Positions 62,015 to 64,000 of a stretch of DNA of 64,000 bases are shown one piece after another; position 1 is the first letter of the stretch, and the number at the start of each line of letters is the position of its first letter. Origin of the DNA: Nitrospira sp. Its GTDB lineage: Bacteria; Nitrospirota; Nitrospiria; Nitrospirales; Nitrospiraceae. Where the stretch lies: NCBI GenBank assembly GCA_030444405.1, contig JARFPM010000010.1, positions 1 through 64,000 on the forward strand, read 5' to 3'. Both the position numbers and the translations under genes were made by a program. The notes beneath the pieces are model-generated. The model was not told the origin of the DNA and ran no database searches. It saw only the letters and a list, made by a program, of their open reading frames with translations.

Positions 62015-63790
62015 ATGAAACTCACCGGTGCTGAAATCTTCATCGAATGTCTGAAGCGGGAAGGAGTGAAGACGGTCTTCGCGCTTCCCGGCGGAGTCGT
62101 CTTGAAGATTTTCGATATGCTCCACCAGCAGAAAGACGTTGAGGTGATCCTGACGCGTCATGAACAGGGTGCAGGCCATATGGCGGAGGGCTATGCGAAG
62201 GCGACTGGAAAGGCTGGCGTGTGTTTGGTCACCTCCGGTCCCGGTATGACCAACGTCATTACGGCGTTAGCCGATGCCTATATGGATTCTGTCCCAGTGG
62301 TCTGTTTCAGCGGCCAAGTCCCGACCAGTTTGATCGGGAACGACGCCTTTCAGGAAGCCGACAACGTGGGGTTGAGCCGACCCTGTACGAAGTACAATTT
62401 TCTGGTGAAAGACGTGAACGACTTGGCGGCAACGATCAAAGAGGCGTTTTATATCGCGACGACCGGCCGACCGGGTCCGGTTCTGGTGGATATCCCGAAA
62501 GATGTGTCGATGGCCAAAGCAGAATTCACCTATCCGAATTCCGTCTCGATTCGCGGGTACAACCCGACCTACGACGGGAATAAATGGCAGATCAAACAGG
62601 CAGCCGAAGCGATCATGAAGGCCAAGAAGCCGATTCTCTATGTCGGCGGCGGGGTGATCTTCTCGGGAGCCTCGCAGGAACTGGTTGAACTGGCCGAAAT
62701 GACACAGATCCCGGTCGATATGACGTTGATGGGGCTTGGCGCCTTTCCAGGGGAGCATCCTCTGTCACTGGGCATGCTCGGGATGCATGGGACCTATCAG
62801 GCTAACATGGCCATGCATTATTCCGATTTGGTGATCGCCATCGGCGCACGGTTTGATGATCGAGTGACGGGGAAGGTGTCGGAGTTCTGTCCCTATGCGA
62901 AAGTGATTCATGTTGATATCGACCCGACCTCTATCAGGAAAAACATCCATGTCGATATTCCGATCGTCGGCGATTGCAGGACGGTACTCCGTGAGTTGAA
63001 TCAGATCTTGCGCGCGACGGTCAATGGGGAACAGAAAGATCTTCGGAAACCCTGGTGGGATCAAATTCAGGAATGGCAGCAGGCCCATCCATTGATGTAT
63101 CACCAAGAGAAGGACGGGCCGATCAAGCCGCAGCAGGTGGTCAAGCGGTTGTATGAACTGACCAAGGACCGGGATCCGATCGTCTCGACGGATGTCGGAC
63201 AACATCAAATGTGGGCCGCGCAGTATTTCAAGCTGGCAAAACCGAACCGGTGGTTGACCTCAGGTGGGCTTGGTACGATGGGTTTTGGATTTCCCGCTGC
63301 AATGGGGGCACAAGCCGCCTTCCGGGATCGACTGGTTCTCTGCATTGCGGGAGACGGCAGCATTCAGATGAATATGCAGGAAATGGCCACGGCTGTCGTG
63401 AGCAAGTTGCCGGTGAAGATCGTCATCCTGAACAATGGATTTCACGGCATGGTCCGACAATGGCAGGACCTATTCTACGAAGGACGCTACGCGTCGAGCT
63501 ATCTGGATACCACTCCAGATTTCGTCAAACTGGCAGATGCCTACGGAGCGGTTGGCTTACGAGTTAATAAGGTCGGTGATCTTGATGCCGTCCTGAAAGA
63601 AGCCTTGGCGACGGATAAACCCGTCATTGTGGATGTGCCGACCTATCCGTTTGAAAATTGCTATCCGATGATCCCGGCCGGTGGTTGCAACCACGAGATG
63701 CTCCTGGAAGATCCGCCGGAGTTGAAGAAGAAGCAGTCCGGTGCGACAAAGGTGACGCCGGAGGATAAGGACACGGTCCTTACAGCATAG
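62015..63790 (+). CDS. ilvB: Acetolactate synthase large subunit
   Basis: The 591-aa ThDP enzyme makes acetolactate or acetohydroxybutyrate, the first common step of valine, leucine and isoleucine synthesis. Motifs are LPGGVVLKIFDMLHQQ, the catalytic Glu in LTRHEQGAGHMAEGYAKATGK, QEADNVGLSRPCTKYNFLV and the ThDP/Mg site CIAGDGSIQMNMQEMATAV...VILNNGFHGMVRQWQ. GGAGGGAGG directly before ATG 62015 decides the start over ATG 61988. ilvN follows after 39 bases. Confidence 0.97.
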   Translation: MKLTGAEIFIECLKREGVKTVFALPGGVVLKIFDMLHQQKDVEVILTRHEQGAGHMAEGYAKATGKAGVCLVTSGPGMTNVITALADAYMDSVPVVCFSGQVPTSLIGNDAFQEADNVGLSRPCTKYNFLVKDVNDLAATIKEAFYIATTGRPGPVLVDIPKDVSMAKAEFTYPNSVSIRGYNPTYDGNKWQIKQAAEAIMKAKKPILYVGGGVIFSGASQELVELAEMTQIPVDMTLMGLGAFPGEHPLSLGMLGMHGTYQANMAMHYSDLVIAIGARFDDRVTGKVSEFCPYAKVIHVDIDPTSIRKNIHVDIPIVGDCRTVLRELNQILRATVNGEQKDLRKPWWDQIQEWQQAHPLMYHQEKDGPIKPQQVVKRLYELTKDRDPIVSTDVGQHQMWAAQYFKLAKPNRWLTSGGLGTMGFGFPAAMGAQAAFRDRLVLCIAGDGSIQMNMQEMATAVVSKLPVKIVILNNGFHGMVRQWQDLFYEGRYASSYLDTTPDFVKLADAYGAVGLRVNKVGDLDAVLKEALATDKPVIVDVPTYPFENCYPMIPAGGCNHEMLLEDPPELKKKQSGATKVTPEDKDTVLTA

Positions 63791-63829
63791 GGAAGCCATC
63801 GGCGAATGGCTGTCAGCTGAAAGCTTTAT

Positions 63830-64000
63830 ATGGAACATATTATCTCAGTGACGGTTGAGAATAAGTTTGGGGTCTTGTCACGGGTCGCCGGGCTATTCAG
63901 TGGCCGAGGGTTCAATATCGAGAGCCTGTCGGTCGCTCCGACGCTTGATCCATCCATGTCCCAGATGACGATTGTGACGTCTGGTGATGAGCGGATCATC
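63830..64000 (+). CDS. ilvN: Acetolactate synthase small (regulatory) subunit, N-terminal part
   Basis: The first 57 codons are in the window and the frame stays open at its end. MEHIISVTVENKFGVLSRVAGLFSGRGFNIESLSVAPTLDPSMSQMTIV is read across this stretch as the ACT domain that binds valine for feedback inhibition of IlvB. The 3' part lies beyond the window. It forms a transcription unit with ilvB. Confidence 0.95.
   Translation, partial: MEHIISVTVENKFGVLSRVAGLFSGRGFNIESLSVAPTLDPSMSQMTIVTSGDERII

Overview
The window reads as a chromosomal segment of a Gram-negative, Nitrospira-like bacterium (phylum Nitrospirota). This is an inference from gene order and protein flavour, not from a search. 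LptB/LptC/LptA and a PilMNOPQ type IV pilus set with secretin imply an outer membrane. RpoN, RapZ, zinc-type S14, a zinc-LID adenylate kinase, RNase HIII and class A RNase P RNA fit the same picture. Most genes lie on the + strand and are tightly packed, with many ATGA overlaps.

Layout. 1-15963: the end of tuf, then the complete S10-spc-alpha ribosomal supercluster (rpsJ to rplQ, with secY, adk, map, infA, rpmJ and rpoA), closed by a strong terminator. 16051-21006: lptC-lptA-lptB-rpoN-hpf-rapZ, an envelope export and sigma-54 regulatory cluster. 21007-28854: a REP/MITE-like repeat followed by a nest of mobile DNA. One IS5-family copy (21159-28854, flanked by TTAG duplications) is broken into four pieces by an IS256-like element, an internally deleted IS21-like element and an IS3-like element. 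The IS3-like element itself carries a group II intron (25127-27419) in its transposase gene. 28919-34194: a good promoter, a small HTH protein and pilMNOPQ, ended by a terminator. 34367-42855: aroB, nadE, glnB-glnA, an Adhesin_E-like periplasmic protein, a CBS-pair protein and an ABC-F ATPase. 42955-43747: an XRE regulator with a likely operator, and a decayed MntA-type nucleotidyltransferase. 43925-47819: hisH, a lipoprotein, hisA, hisF, hisIE and a HIT protein. 47942-52644: dnaG, rpoD, a CAU tRNA and a zinc-ribbon protein. 52645-59614: an accessory region with an internally deleted IS110 remnant, a 760-aa deoxyribosyltransferase-like/helical/SLOG-like protein, a GH13 enzyme, a TIR-transmembrane-WD40 protein and a candidate small ORF. 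59623-64000: rnhC, an M48 lipoprotein protease, rnpB, ilvB and the start of ilvN.

The best candidates for something new are (a) the group II intron whose exact excision would restore the reading frame of an IS3 transposase nested inside a shattered IS5, (b) the pair of TIR-like/SLOG-like and TIR-WD40 signalling proteins next to mobile DNA, and (c) small leader-type elements at rapZ and ilvB. All functional statements come from reading motifs by eye; no database search was run.
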